Source of the DNA: Pseudomonas sp. R76
Lineage (GTDB): Bacteria > Pseudomonadota > Gammaproteobacteria > Pseudomonadales > Pseudomonadaceae
Length of the DNA stretch: 64,000 bases
Direction of reading: 5' to 3'
NCBI RefSeq assembly: GCF_009834565.1
Contig: NZ_CP019428.1
Coordinates: 2,914,001-2,978,000, forward strand
How positions within the stretch are numbered: the first letter of the stretch is position 1; every line of letters starts with the position of its first letter. The position numbers and the translations under genes were made by a program. This document shows, one piece after another, positions 1 through 20,231 of the stretch. A model generated the notes under the pieces. The model ran no database searches, had not been told where the DNA came from, and saw only the letters and a program-made list of their open reading frames with translations.

Positions 1-870
1 TCCCACGGCCCGTTGGTGGCGCACATCATCGCCACCGGCGAGCGCTATGAAACGGGCCCGACCGACTGCGAACTGCACTTTATGTCGTTCGCGTTCGACG
101 GTTCCCACGAAGGCTGGATGCACCCGCTGATCAACGGCGCCAGTGTGCTGATCCGCGACGACAGCCTATGGCTGCCGGAGTACACCTACGCGCAGATGCA
201 CCGCCACAAAGTGACGATGGCGGTGTTCCCGCCGGTGTACCTGCAACAGCTGGCCGAGCACGCCGAGCGTGACGGCAACCCACCGGCCGTGCGGGTTTAC
301 TGCTTTGGTGGTGACGCCGTGGCTCAAGCCAGCTACGACCTGGCCTGGCGCGCACTGAAGCCGACTTACCTGTTCAACGGTTACGGCCCCACTGAAACCG
401 TGGTGACGCCGCTGCTGTGGAAGGCGCGCAAGGGCGACCCATGCGGCGCCGTCTACGCACCGATTGGTACGTTGCTGGGCAACCGCAGCGGCTACGTATT
501 GGATGCACAGCTCAACCTGCAACCCATCGGCGTCGCCGGCGAGTTGTACCTGGGCGGCGAGGGCGTGGCGCGGGGTTATCTGGAGCGCCCGGCACTGACC
601 GCCGAACGCTTCGTGCCGGACCCATTCGGCAAACCCGGCAGCCGCGTGTACCGCAGCGGCGACTTGACCCGTGGCCGGCCGGACGGTGTGGTGGACTACC
701 TCGGTCGTGTCGACCATCAAGTGAAAATCCGTGGTTTCCGTATCGAGCTGGGTGAAATCGAAGCGCGCCTGCGCGAGCAGGACAGCGTCGGTGAAACCGT
801 GGTGGTGGCCCAGGAAGGCCCGACCGGCAAGCAGCTGGTGGCGTATGTAGTGCCGGCTGATGCGGCCCTG
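1..870 (+). repeat. Copy 1 of a near-identical FoOHOrn adenylation-domain repeat (copy 2 at 6529-7398)
   Basis: Bases 1-870 align without gaps to 6529-7398 at a constant offset of 6528. Only scattered, mostly third-position differences are visible. The copies diverge after the adenylation core, where copy 2 carries a few extra codons. The match crosses gene boundaries, so it records duplication or gene conversion between NRPS modules. Confidence 0.85.
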
Positions 871-1338
871 ATCGATCAGGCCGAGTTCCGCGATGCCTTG
901 CGCCGCGCGCTCAAGACCCGCCTGCCGGACTACATGGTGCCCACGCACTTTATGTGCCTGGCGCAGATGCCGCTGACCCCCAACGGCAAGCTCGACCGCA
1001 AAGGCTTGCCCGCGCCGGATGCGAGCTTGATGCAGCAACGTTATGTGGCCCCCGAAACCGAGCTGGAACAGCAGATTGCGGCGATCTGGGCCGAAGTGCT
1101 GCGCCTGCCGCAAGTGGGCCTGGACGACAACTTCTTCGAAATTGGCGGCCATTCCTTGCTGGCGATCCAGATCACCTCGCGGGTCCAGTCCGAACTCGGC
1201 CTGGAAGTGCCCCTGGTTGAAGTGTTCCAGACCGAAACGCTGCGCGCCTATGTGCAGGCCGCAGCCACTTTCCGCGCCGGCAGCGCGGAAGATTTTGATG
1301 ATCTTCGTGACTTTTTGAGCGAACTAGAGGCGATTTGA
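1..1338 (+). CDS. Pyoverdine non-ribosomal peptide synthetase, 3' end (A-T; partial at window start)
   Basis: The reading frame is open from base 1, so the gene begins upstream of the window. What remains is most of an adenylation domain (core motif YGPTET, then YRSGDL, RGFRIELGEIE and NGKLDRK) and a carrier domain whose phosphopantetheine serine lies in IGGHSLLAIQ. The protein ends about 55 residues later, with no epimerase or thioesterase. Aligning the pocket to GrsA by eye gives the ten-residue code DGEVCGGVTK, identical to module 2 of the next gene. I infer N5-formyl-N5-hydroxyornithine (FoOHOrn), because that gives the known order FoOHOrn-Lys-FoOHOrn-Ser. The absence of an epimerase predicts an L residue. 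It is probably the PvdI- or PvdJ-type enzyme that hands its chain to the synthetase starting 3 nt downstream in the same operon. Confidence 0.95.
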   Translation, partial: SHGPLVAHIIATGERYETGPTDCELHFMSFAFDGSHEGWMHPLINGASVLIRDDSLWLPEYTYAQMHRHKVTMAVFPPVYLQQLAEHAERDGNPPAVRVYCFGGDAVAQASYDLAWRALKPTYLFNGYGPTETVVTPLLWKARKGDPCGAVYAPIGTLLGNRSGYVLDAQLNLQPIGVAGELYLGGEGVARGYLERPALTAERFVPDPFGKPGSRVYRSGDLTRGRPDGVVDYLGRVDHQVKIRGFRIELGEIEARLREQDSVGETVVVAQEGPTGKQLVAYVVPADAALIDQAEFRDALRRALKTRLPDYMVPTHFMCLAQMPLTPNGKLDRKGLPAPDASLMQQRYVAPETELEQQIAAIWAEVLRLPQVGLDDNFFEIGGHSLLAIQITSRVQSELGLEVPLVEVFQTETLRAYVQAAATFRAGSAEDFDDLRDFLSELEAI

Positions 1339-1341
1339 ACC

Positions 1342-13209
<11,868 letters not shown>

Positions 13210-13228
13210 GGGGGGCGACTCACGAATC

Positions 13229-13256
13229 AACCCGGATCATCGATCCGGGTTTTTTT
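13229..13256 (+). terminator. Rho-independent terminator after the NRPS operon
   Basis: A GC-rich hairpin built on CCCGGAT/ATCCGGG is followed directly by a run of seven T. It begins 20 nt after the NRPS stop codon. Confidence 0.85.
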
Positions 13257-13290
13257 GTGCTGGATTTCAGCCCGGGCAGGCATGCTGTTC

Positions 13291-13375
13291 TGTGGGAGCT
13301 GGCTTGCCTGCGATGGCATCGACTGGGTGCCTGACATTTCGAGGTGCCTGCATCGCAGGCAAGCCAGCTCCCACA
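13291..13375. repeat. REPIN (two inverted REP sequences)
   Basis: TGTGGGAGCTGGCTTGCCTG is followed about 45 nt later by its inverted copy ending CAGCTCCCACA. This is the standard Pseudomonas REP doublet. It sits between the convergent NRPS and fpvA transcription units, and no RAYT transposase is nearby. Confidence 0.9.
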
Positions 13376-13407
13376 GTTGACCGAGCATGGCCTTAATAGA
13401 CAGGCAT

Positions 13408-13443
13408 AAAAAAGCCCGATGAAAGCGGCGCTTTCATCGGGCG
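13408..13443 (-). terminator. Rho-independent terminator after fpvA
   Basis: GCCCGATGAAAGC pairs with GCTTTCATCGGGC. Read on the minus strand, the stem is followed by a T run, placing it about 36 nt beyond the fpvA stop. Confidence 0.85.
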
Positions 13444-13478
13444 TTGGGTTGATCGCCTGGGGCGATCAGTGCATCCGA

Positions 13479-15920
13479 TCAGAAGTCCCAGCGGGTGCTG
13501 AACATTACGTTGCGCGGCTCACCGTAGGCGGCCGAGTCGTAGAAGCCCACGTTGGTGTAGTAAGTCGTGTCGAAGATGTTGTTGAAGTTCACGGTCGCCG
13601 AGAGGTTTTTGGTTACCTGATAGCGTGTCATCAGGTCCACCACCGTATAGGACGACTGGGTGATGTCCTGGTTCTTATCGAGCGGCCTGTTGTAGATTTC
13701 ATTCCAGGCTTTGGTCTGCCAGCGCACGCCGCCACCAACGGTGAACTTGTCCAGGGCACCCTTGAGTTTGTAGGTGGTGTTCAGGTTGACCTGGTGTTCG
13801 GGTTCGAAAGTGGAGAGCTTCTTGCCGTCTTCGTCCCGTACGATCTTGTGAGTGTAGCCACCCTGAAGTTGCCAGCCTGGGCTCAACTCACCGGAGATCT
13901 CCGCTTCATAGCCTTTGGTGACGGCCTTGGAGCTCTTGAACGCCCAGTTTCTCGGAGCCGGTGTCTGGTTGTTGTAGGCATCGTCTGAGATCGGACGATT
14001 GGTCTCATGCACCTCGAAGTACGCAATGCTGGTGTTGAGGCGACCGTCAAAGAACTCGCCCTTCAGGCCCAACTCGTAGTTTTGCCCTTCGTCCGGTTCC
14101 AGCAGTTTTTCGTCGCGGTCCTTATAGGTGCTTTCCTGAGGTTGGAAAATATCGGTGTAGCTGGTGTACAGCGAAAAGTTGTCGTTCAGGTCGTAGATCA
14201 CACCAGCATAAGGAATGAACCTGCCGGTTTCTTTATACGACGGGTTATTGCCGGTGACGTGGTAGTTGGCAACACGCCCACCGATGATCACGTTGAGGTC
14301 ATCCATCACGTTCAAGCGGGTGGTCACGTAATAACCAGTCTGGCGGATGGTGTCGTCGGTGTACTGCTGGACCGGGCCATAGATAGGCTTGGCGATCTTG
14401 CCATTCCAGTTGTAGAAATCGACTTTGTTGCCGCCTGGCCATTCCGGTGACCAATAGCCTTTGCCCTGCCAGCGCGAGGTGCCGATCGAGCCGCCTACGA
14501 CCAATTCATGGTCGCGGCCGAACAAGCTGAAAGGCCCGGTGGCATACAGGTCGGCCGAGGTGCTTTTGGTTTCGCCGGTGTACTTCTGCCCGTTGATCGA
14601 CGCGCTGCCATCGGACTGGGGCTCAACGAACTGGATCGAGCCAAGGTCGGCGTGGTAGCTGTTGATCTTGTGGTCGAGCTGGAACTTGGTGACCCAGCCA
14701 TCGCCCAGGTCATGCTCGAGCATGGCAAAGGCGGTGCGGGTGTTTTGCTCCCAGGAGCTCCAGGTGGTGCCGTTGTTGTAGGAGCGCGGCATCTTGTTGA
14801 TGCTGCCGTCGTATTTCACCAGCGGGAAGGAACCGGACCAGCTGGAGCCTTGTGGAACGCTGTCCTGGTAGTCGAAGCCCACGGTCAGCATGGTGTCGGG
14901 GGACAGGTCGAATTCGGTAATGCCGTAGTAGGTTTCGGTCTTGCGCGAGTAGTGGTCCATGAAGGAATTTTTGTCTTGGTACGCCGCCACTGCGCGACCA
15001 CGGACGTTGCCGCTGTCGGTCAGCGGGCCGCTGACGTCGACTTCGCTGCGGTAGTTGTCCCAGGAACCCGCGCCCAGTTGCACATGGCCCTTGAATTCCG
15101 AGGTGGGCTTCTTGCGAATCAGGTTGATGGTCGCGCCCAGGGAGCCGGCACCGTTGAGCAGGCCGGTGGCGCCCTTGAGGATTTCGACGCGGTCATAGAT
15201 CGCCATGTCGCTCAGGGTGTTGCCCGCCGAATAACCGACGTTGCGCACGGTGGACGGAATGCCGTCGTACTGGAAGCTGTTGACCGAGAAACCACGGGAA
15301 TAGTAGTTGGTGCGGTCGGTGTCATAGGCCGACACGGTGATGCCAGGCGTGTGGCGCATGACGTCGTCGACGTTATTGAGGCCGAAGTCTTCGATGTGCT
15401 GGCGGGTGATCACCGTGATCGACTGCGGGGTTTGCCGTGGCGTCAGGGTCAAACGGGTTGCCGTGGCAATGGTGCCCGGCGTGTAGGAGCCGGAGTCTTC
15501 GGTGATGTTGCCCAAGGCGTTGCCGGTCACTTGAGTCGGGCTCAATTCCATCCCGGCGGAGGTGCCGACGGCGGTCACGGTCAGCGAGTTGCCATTGAGG
15601 GTGTGGGTTGTCTCGGTCCCACCCAGCAAGGTGTCGATTGCCCGCTGCGGGTCCAGTTTGCCTTTGACTGCGCGGCTGCTCTTGCCCTGCACATCGCTCG
15701 GGCTGTACAGCACCTGCACATTGGTCTGGCGCCCAAACTCCTGCAGCGCGCTCCCCAGCGACTGTGCAGGAATATCCAGCTCGATCTCCTGTGCCTGCGC
15801 ATAGCCTGCAACCGGCAGTGATATCGCCAGGGCCAGTGCGCTCGGAAGAAGATTGATGTTCAGGGCCCGGCGCATGGATAGCGCTTTGCTCAGGGGGCTG
15901 AGACCGAGTCTTGCTGGCAT
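13479..15920 (-). CDS. fpvA: Ferripyoverdine TonB-dependent receptor with signalling domain
   Basis: This 813-residue outer-membrane receptor takes up ferripyoverdine and reports its binding to the FpvR/FpvI/PvdS sigma cascade. A signal peptide precedes an STN signalling domain (about 45-115), a TonB-box/plug region with TPRQTPQSITVI and GATGLLNGAGS, and a 22-strand-type barrel ending in the terminal Phe typical of Bam substrates (TRWDF). The first ATG is preferred because AGAAGAGAA precedes it at about 8 nt; the ATG 15 codons later has a weaker site. The gene lies convergent to the NRPS operon and downstream of pvdE, the usual arrangement. No TAAAT-N16-CGT box is found upstream, which fits control by FpvI rather than by PvdS alone; a Fur-like site is present instead. 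Confidence 0.95.
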   Translation of the reverse strand: MPARLGLSPLSKALSMRRALNINLLPSALALAISLPVAGYAQAQEIELDIPAQSLGSALQEFGRQTNVQVLYSPSDVQGKSSRAVKGKLDPQRAIDTLLGGTETTHTLNGNSLTVTAVGTSAGMELSPTQVTGNALGNITEDSGSYTPGTIATATRLTLTPRQTPQSITVITRQHIEDFGLNNVDDVMRHTPGITVSAYDTDRTNYYSRGFSVNSFQYDGIPSTVRNVGYSAGNTLSDMAIYDRVEILKGATGLLNGAGSLGATINLIRKKPTSEFKGHVQLGAGSWDNYRSEVDVSGPLTDSGNVRGRAVAAYQDKNSFMDHYSRKTETYYGITEFDLSPDTMLTVGFDYQDSVPQGSSWSGSFPLVKYDGSINKMPRSYNNGTTWSSWEQNTRTAFAMLEHDLGDGWVTKFQLDHKINSYHADLGSIQFVEPQSDGSASINGQKYTGETKSTSADLYATGPFSLFGRDHELVVGGSIGTSRWQGKGYWSPEWPGGNKVDFYNWNGKIAKPIYGPVQQYTDDTIRQTGYYVTTRLNVMDDLNVIIGGRVANYHVTGNNPSYKETGRFIPYAGVIYDLNDNFSLYTSYTDIFQPQESTYKDRDEKLLEPDEGQNYELGLKGEFFDGRLNTSIAYFEVHETNRPISDDAYNNQTPAPRNWAFKSSKAVTKGYEAEISGELSPGWQLQGGYTHKIVRDEDGKKLSTFEPEHQVNLNTTYKLKGALDKFTVGGGVRWQTKAWNEIYNRPLDKNQDITQSSYTVVDLMTRYQVTKNLSATVNFNNIFDTTYYTNVGFYDSAAYGEPRNVMFSTRWDF

Positions 15921-15968
15921 GGATGCGTTCTCTTCTATGTTTAAGTGGGCAAGTTATAGGTGACTATT

Positions 15969-15987
15969 GAGTATTATTCTCATTACC
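15969..15987 (-). promoter_or_regulatory. Fur-box-like sequence upstream of fpvA
   Basis: On the minus strand GGTAATGAGAATAATACTC matches 14 of 19 positions of the Fur consensus GATAATGATAATCATTATC, about 50 nt before the fpvA start. Direct Fur repression of fpvA is an inference from this match. Confidence 0.5.
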
Positions 15988-16029
15988 ACTAGTGAGACGT
16001 TCCTACTTGGAAAAACCGGAAAATAAATT

Positions 16030-17682
16030 TCAGGTCGGTTCCATTTCGTGCACCACCTGGCCGGCGCGCAGGCGCACCAACTGGTCGGCGATATCGAAAT
16101 AGCGGTCGTCGTGGCTGATCACGATGATGGTTTTGCCCAGGCGCTTGAGGTCCGGCAGCAGCTCGGTGTAGAAAATCCGGCGGAACGCCGGGTCCTGGTC
16201 GGCGGCCCATTCGTCGAACACCAGCACCGGGCGTTCTTCGAGCCAGGCGTTGACCAATGCCAGGCGTTTGCGTTGGCCGGTGGACAGGTCGGTGGTGCTG
16301 AACACGCCGTCTTTTACGCTGACCTTGTGCGCAATTTCCAGGCGCTCCAGGTATTTGGCCGCGCTGTCCAGTGACTGGGTGGCGCTGCCTTGCACCAGGT
16401 CGTCGAACAGGTAGTAGTCGGAAAAAATCGTGGTGAACAATTGGCGGTAGTCATCGCGCTCGGGGTCGGTGACGGCCTCGCCGTTGAGGCGAATCTCGCC
16501 GGCCTGTGGCGGATACAAGCCCAGCAGCAGTTTGATCAGGGTGGTCTTGCCGCTGCCGTTCTCGCCGACGATGAACACGATGTCGCCTTGCTTGATGCTC
16601 AGGTTGATCGGCCCCAGGTGGAACGGTTCGCTGCCTTCAATCGCCGGTGGGCTGTAGCTCACGCCGCGCAATTCCAGGCTGTTGACCACCGGTTTGGGTG
16701 CTTCGCTGTCATCCATCAGCAGGTGCGGTTCGGGGGAAGAGAAGCGTTCCGACAGCTCGCTGATCCGGCCAAACGCAATCTTGGCCTTGCCCACCACCGG
16801 CAGATAACCGAGCAGGTGTTCCAGCGGGCCTTTCATGTACAGCAGCACCAGCACGAAGCCGGTGATCACCGTAGGGTCCGGGTTCGGGTTGTAGGCCTGC
16901 ATCGCCAGGGCCAGGCCGATCACCACGAAGAACAGCATCGAGCCGAAGGTCTTGGCGAGGATGTAGATGTTCACCGAGCGCACCTGAATGTCGCTGATGC
17001 GGTCGGCGGTTTCCTGGATTCTATGAGTGTTCATGCGAAAACGCCGTGGCCGGTGCATGCGCAGTTCCTTGGCACCGGAAGCGATCGCGTTGTAGTAGCG
17101 CTGCAATTCATCCTCATGGCTGCGCGCCAGGTCGAACCCCTGAATGCCTTTGCCGCCGGCAATGAACTGCACGGCGCTGCCGATAATGATCGCCACCACC
17201 ATCATCAGGAACATCGGCACCGACAGGTAGGCCAGGTAGCCCAGGCAACCGAGGGTGACCGTGGCGGCGATGGCCAACGGTGTGAAGGCGAAGGAAAAAT
17301 CGCTGATGGTGTCGACGTCATGGGTCAGCACCGGAATCAGGCGGTGCGAGCGGTAGCGCTCGATCTGGCCGATGGGCGCCGACAGTACTTTTTCACCCAG
17401 GTCTTTGCGCAAGGCGGCGATGATGCGTTGGCCGACGTAGTTGGTGCCGATGTCCGAAATGATCGAGCTGACCAGCGCCAGCACGCACAACGCCGCAAAC
17501 GTCAGGACCACGCCTTGGGTCATGCCGTTGGCCGAATGCAGCGCATTGTTGATGGTGGCCAGCAGCAAGGTGATGGCCAGGCCGCCCGCCATGCCGAGGG
17601 CGACGGAGACCGTCACGATGGTACGGAAGGGCCTGAGCAAGGCGAGCAGGCCCTTGAAGGCGCTGCGTTTGGGGTCGGTCAT
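16030..17682 (-). CDS. pvdE: Pyoverdine precursor exporter, ABC transporter with fused permease and ATPase
   Basis: This 550-residue inner-membrane protein moves the acylated ferribactin precursor from cytoplasm to periplasm, where PvdN, PvdO, PvdP and others mature it. The N-terminal half (about 20-310) has six hydrophobic segments. The C-terminal half is an ABC domain with Walker A GENGSGKTT, signature LSTGQRKRLAL, Walker B VLVFDEWAADQD and switch His in VISHDDRYF. It belongs to the SyrD-like cyclic-peptide exporter family. I chose the ATG at 17682 over an upstream GTG because it is the only ATG there and begins the conserved MTDPKRSAF. An exact PvdS box reads toward it, 59 nt or more upstream, paired with one for pvdF. 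Confidence 0.95.
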   Translation of the reverse strand: MTDPKRSAFKGLLALLRPFRTIVTVSVALGMAGGLAITLLLATINNALHSANGMTQGVVLTFAALCVLALVSSIISDIGTNYVGQRIIAALRKDLGEKVLSAPIGQIERYRSHRLIPVLTHDVDTISDFSFAFTPLAIAATVTLGCLGYLAYLSVPMFLMMVVAIIIGSAVQFIAGGKGIQGFDLARSHEDELQRYYNAIASGAKELRMHRPRRFRMNTHRIQETADRISDIQVRSVNIYILAKTFGSMLFFVVIGLALAMQAYNPNPDPTVITGFVLVLLYMKGPLEHLLGYLPVVGKAKIAFGRISELSERFSSPEPHLLMDDSEAPKPVVNSLELRGVSYSPPAIEGSEPFHLGPINLSIKQGDIVFIVGENGSGKTTLIKLLLGLYPPQAGEIRLNGEAVTDPERDDYRQLFTTIFSDYYLFDDLVQGSATQSLDSAAKYLERLEIAHKVSVKDGVFSTTDLSTGQRKRLALVNAWLEERPVLVFDEWAADQDPAFRRIFYTELLPDLKRLGKTIIVISHDDRYFDIADQLVRLRAGQVVHEMEPT

Positions 17683-17740
17683 AAATACATCCCGGAGAGT
17701 GAAAAGAGGGGCTGGGCACACAGACCCTTACCCATGACAA

Positions 17741-17764
17741 ACGAAGCGTCGGCGCGACTATTTA
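17741..17764 (-). promoter_or_regulatory. PvdS (iron-starvation) promoter of pvdE
   Basis: On the minus strand the sequence is exactly TAAAT-N16-CGT, the established PvdS recognition pattern. It points to pvdE and lies back to back with the plus-strand box at 17787. Confidence 0.85.
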
Positions 17765-17786
17765 GCTCGGCGCCAGCGCAGCGGGA

Positions 17787-17810
17787 TAAATTGCGCCGGG
17801 GCTGGTTCGT
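17787..17810 (+). promoter_or_regulatory. PvdS (iron-starvation) promoter of pvdF
   Basis: TAAAT, 16 nt, CGT on the plus strand, 62 nt before the pvdF start codon: an exact match to the PvdS recognition pattern. Confidence 0.85.
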
Positions 17811-17871
17811 TCTTGTGCTGTAGGCGCACGTGTATCGACGCGGTGCGCAGCCCACTCAGCGAGAGCGAAAG

Positions 17872-18699
17872 ATGACGAAAAAGAACCTGGTGTATGTGTG
17901 GTCCCTGAGAAATGCCGCCGCCGACAAGGCCGGGCAGCCGGTGGCCTACAAGGACCACGAGCGCTACATGAAGTCGGTGCTGGAGTTTCTGGTGGGGTCG
18001 CTGAACGACACGCCGTTGGGCCAGGCTTACAACCTGGTCGGCGTGGTCTACGACGATGATGAGCAGAACCCGCGGGACCAGCAGTTGGTCAGCGATTACG
18101 GCTTTGCCTATAAGCCGGGCCGCCAATGGCTATACCCGGCGGACCTGAAGGTACAAGGGCGTCTGGTCAACGACCTGCTGTTGAGCGTGCCGTCCACCTA
18201 TCGCCGCCTGCCGCGCGGCAGTGCGGAACACATCGCCGGCAAGCAGGATTTCGAGCGTCGCCTGCACGACACGCTGGTGGAGTTGAAGGCCGATATCGTG
18301 GTGCTGGATGGCTTGCTGGTGATTCTGGATGAGCTGGTGCGGCCGGGCGCGCCGTTTGCGCGGCGGATCATGAACATTCACCCGGGCATTACCCGCATTG
18401 AATCGCCTTACGAGCGCCGTGGGGCCTATGCCACCTGGAATGCGCTCTACGGCGCGCGTGGGCAAACCGTGGTGGATTGGGCGACCAAGGCCACCACGCC
18501 GTCGGAACCGCTGTACCTCACCGGCGCGTCGTTCCACTACGTGGACAACGGCATCGACTCTGGCGAAGTGTTCCACGACGTACTGAAAACCGAGATTTCG
18601 CCCGAGGACACCATCCTCGAACTGCGCTGGAACAACTTCAACAACAGCCTGTTCCCGGCGTTGCATGAAGGGTTGGAGCTGTTGGCCAAGCAGGCCTGA
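17872..18699 (+). CDS. pvdF: N5-hydroxyornithine formyltransferase
   Basis: PvdF transfers a formyl group from N10-formyltetrahydrofolate to N5-hydroxyornithine, making the FoOHOrn residues that two NRPS modules in this window are predicted to load. The 275-residue protein has the formyltransferase-fold region with the active-site cluster MNIHPGITRIESPYERRG and the later HYVDNGIDSGEV, which carries the His and Asp typical of GART-like enzymes. The ATG at 17872 is chosen because GAGAGCGAAAG precedes it and it begins MTKKNLVYVWS; an in-frame GTG 14 codons upstream lacks support. It is divergent from pvdE with its own PvdS box. A REPIN cluster starts about 30 nt after the stop. Confidence 0.95.
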   Translation: MTKKNLVYVWSLRNAAADKAGQPVAYKDHERYMKSVLEFLVGSLNDTPLGQAYNLVGVVYDDDEQNPRDQQLVSDYGFAYKPGRQWLYPADLKVQGRLVNDLLLSVPSTYRRLPRGSAEHIAGKQDFERRLHDTLVELKADIVVLDGLLVILDELVRPGAPFARRIMNIHPGITRIESPYERRGAYATWNALYGARGQTVVDWATKATTPSEPLYLTGASFHYVDNGIDSGEVFHDVLKTEISPEDTILELRWNNFNNSLFPALHEGLELLAKQA

Positions 18700-18731
18700 A
18701 CATGGGCTGATTGGCACATTCAGGTCGAAAA

Positions 18732-18819
18732 TGTGGGAGCGGGCTTGCCTGCGATGACGGCAGGTCGGTTGACAGTATTTGCCTGACCGACCGCTATCGC
18801 AGGCAAGCCAGCTCCCACA
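18732..18819. repeat. REPIN 1 of the pvdF-pvdO cluster
   Basis: An inverted pair of REPs (TGTGGGAGCGGGCTTGCCTG and its complement with CTGGCTTG) encloses TGACGGCAGGTCGGTTGACA and a conserved spacer. The core and the trailing sequence recur almost unchanged in REPINs 3 and 4. Confidence 0.9.
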
Positions 18820-18865
18820 CTGGAGCGTGTCCGCTTCAGTTATTGTTCGGTGCACGCAGGCAAAA

Positions 18866-18955
18866 TGTGGGAGCGGGCTTGCTCGCGAAGGCGGCGGATC
18901 AGTCGATTCTGCTGGTGACTGGCACACCGCTTTCGCGAGCAAGCCCGCTCCCACA
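18866..18955. repeat. REPIN 2 of the cluster (different subtype)
   Basis: GTGGGAGCGGGCTTGCTCGC pairs with an inverted copy 90 nt away. The GCTCGCGA core and the internal spacer differ from the other three REPINs here, marking a separate REP subfamily. Confidence 0.9.
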
Positions 18956-19049
18956 TTTGGAAGGCGCTGGCCTTAGGGTTCGCACACGACCTTGAGCTCG
19001 ATTCCCGCAGTCATTGCTGCAAATTTTTACCTGATATAGGCAAGCCAAA

Positions 19050-19137
19050 TGTGGGAGCTGGCTTGCCTGCGATGACGGCAGGCCGGTTGACAGTATTTGC
19101 CTGACCGACCGCTATCGCAGGCAAGCCAGCTCCCACA
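19050..19137. repeat. REPIN 3 of the cluster
   Basis: Nearly identical to REPIN 1 and followed by the same trailer containing CTTCAGTTATTGTTCGGTGC. It forms a 134-bp tandem unit with REPIN 4. Confidence 0.9.
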
Positions 19138-19183
19138 CTGGAGCGTGTCCGCTTCAGTTATTGTTCGGTGCACGCAAGTCAAA

Positions 19184-19271
19184 TGTGGGAGCTGGCTTGC
19201 CTGCGATGACGGCGGGCCGGTTGACAGTATTTGCCTGACCGACCGCTATCGCAGGCAAGCCAGCTCCCACA
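19184..19271. repeat. REPIN 4 of the cluster
   Basis: Nearly identical to REPIN 3, exactly 134 nt downstream, again followed by the TTCAGTTATTGTTCGGTGC trailer. A decayed REP start (TGCGGGAGCTT) at about 19318 runs into the 3' end of pvdO. Confidence 0.9.
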
Positions 19272-19326
19272 CTGGAAAGTGTCTGCTTCAGTTATTGTTC
19301 GGTGCGCGTAGGCAAAATGCGGGAGC

Positions 19327-20199
19327 TTAGAGCTCGCGCACTACCCGAAAGCCAATCCAGTCGCCACGTGTCTGCGGGTAGATGTTGTTGCGGTTACCCG
19401 AGCGTGAAAATACCGGCGCTTCGCCCCAGTCGTTGCCGCGAATCTGGTAGCTCTCGCAATTGGGCTCCACCCAGGCGCTGCCGTCGGTGGGCGCGCCGAT
19501 GTAGTTGGGGTGTTCGCAGTCGGCAACCCGCTCGTAAACATTGCCATGCATGTCGTACATGCCAAACGCATTCGGCGGGTAGCTGCCGACCGGCGATGAG
19601 TAGCTGTAGCCATCGGCCGGGCCGTAGGTGTTGGCATGTTCGGCGATGCTGTAACCCTTGCCTTCATCGAAAGGGAAAGGGAAGGGCCCGGTCGAGCCGG
19701 CGCGGGCGGCATATTCACGCTGCGCTTCGCTGACCATCTGGTATTTCTGCCCGGTCTTTTTCGACAGCCAGGCCACGTAGTTCTTGATGTCGTCCATGTC
19801 CATGCACACCGCCGGCTGGCGTGGGTCTTGCGGGTAGCGCGGCTTGCTGGCGATGCATTCGCGGCCTGGGCGGTCGTCGCCATTGGCGATCTTGACCCCG
19901 GTCTGGCGCACATAGCTGTCCCATTCGCCGGCCGTAATGTGAAAGCGGCTCATGGCAAAGGGCTTGGCGAAGGTCACCTCATGCATCGGGCCTTCATCGG
20001 GCTCGCGGCCCACTTCGTCTTCCGGGGTGCCCATGGTGAAAGTGCCGGCAGGCAGCACGACCATTTCGGGGCAGTCCTTGCAGTCCTTGAATACTTTGCC
20101 CGGCTGCACAGTGGCGGCCTGGGCCAGGCCGGGCAACAGCGCGCCGCACAGCGCGGTCAGCGCCAGGGCGGTGAGGGGCTTGAGTCGGGATGGAGTCAT
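19327..20199 (-). CDS. pvdO: Pyoverdine chromophore maturation protein PvdO (FGE-sulfatase fold)
   Basis: PvdO acts in the periplasm on the final oxidation of the dihydropyoverdine chromophore. A signal peptide (first 28 residues, ending LAQA) leads to a formylglycine-generating-enzyme domain with VLPAGTFTMG near the start, MYDMHGNVYERV in the middle and WIGFRVVREL at the end. The start is the ATG at 20199, which gives a proper signal sequence; the GTG upstream adds 12 residues in front of it. The gene starts 33 nt after the pvdN stop, so it is the third cistron of the pvdMNO operon. Its last codons run into a degenerate REP sequence. Confidence 0.93.
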   Translation of the reverse strand: MTPSRLKPLTALALTALCGALLPGLAQAATVQPGKVFKDCKDCPEMVVLPAGTFTMGTPEDEVGREPDEGPMHEVTFAKPFAMSRFHITAGEWDSYVRQTGVKIANGDDRPGRECIASKPRYPQDPRQPAVCMDMDDIKNYVAWLSKKTGQKYQMVSEAQREYAARAGSTGPFPFPFDEGKGYSIAEHANTYGPADGYSYSSPVGSYPPNAFGMYDMHGNVYERVADCEHPNYIGAPTDGSAWVEPNCESYQIRGNDWGEAPVFSRSGNRNNIYPQTRGDWIGFRVVREL

Positions 20200-20231
20200 T
20201 GGGGCATCTCGTTCAAAGGAAAAAATAGCCG

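Noticed and set aside
15995..16020. ECF-type CGTC(T) -10 upstream of fpvA as an FpvI promoter
   Set aside because: No convincing -35 element at the right distance; I could not support a precise promoter.
18732..19271. CRISPR-like appearance of the repeated palindromes
   Set aside because: The units are inverted REP pairs with conserved internal sequence, not short direct repeats separated by unique spacers, and no cas gene is present.
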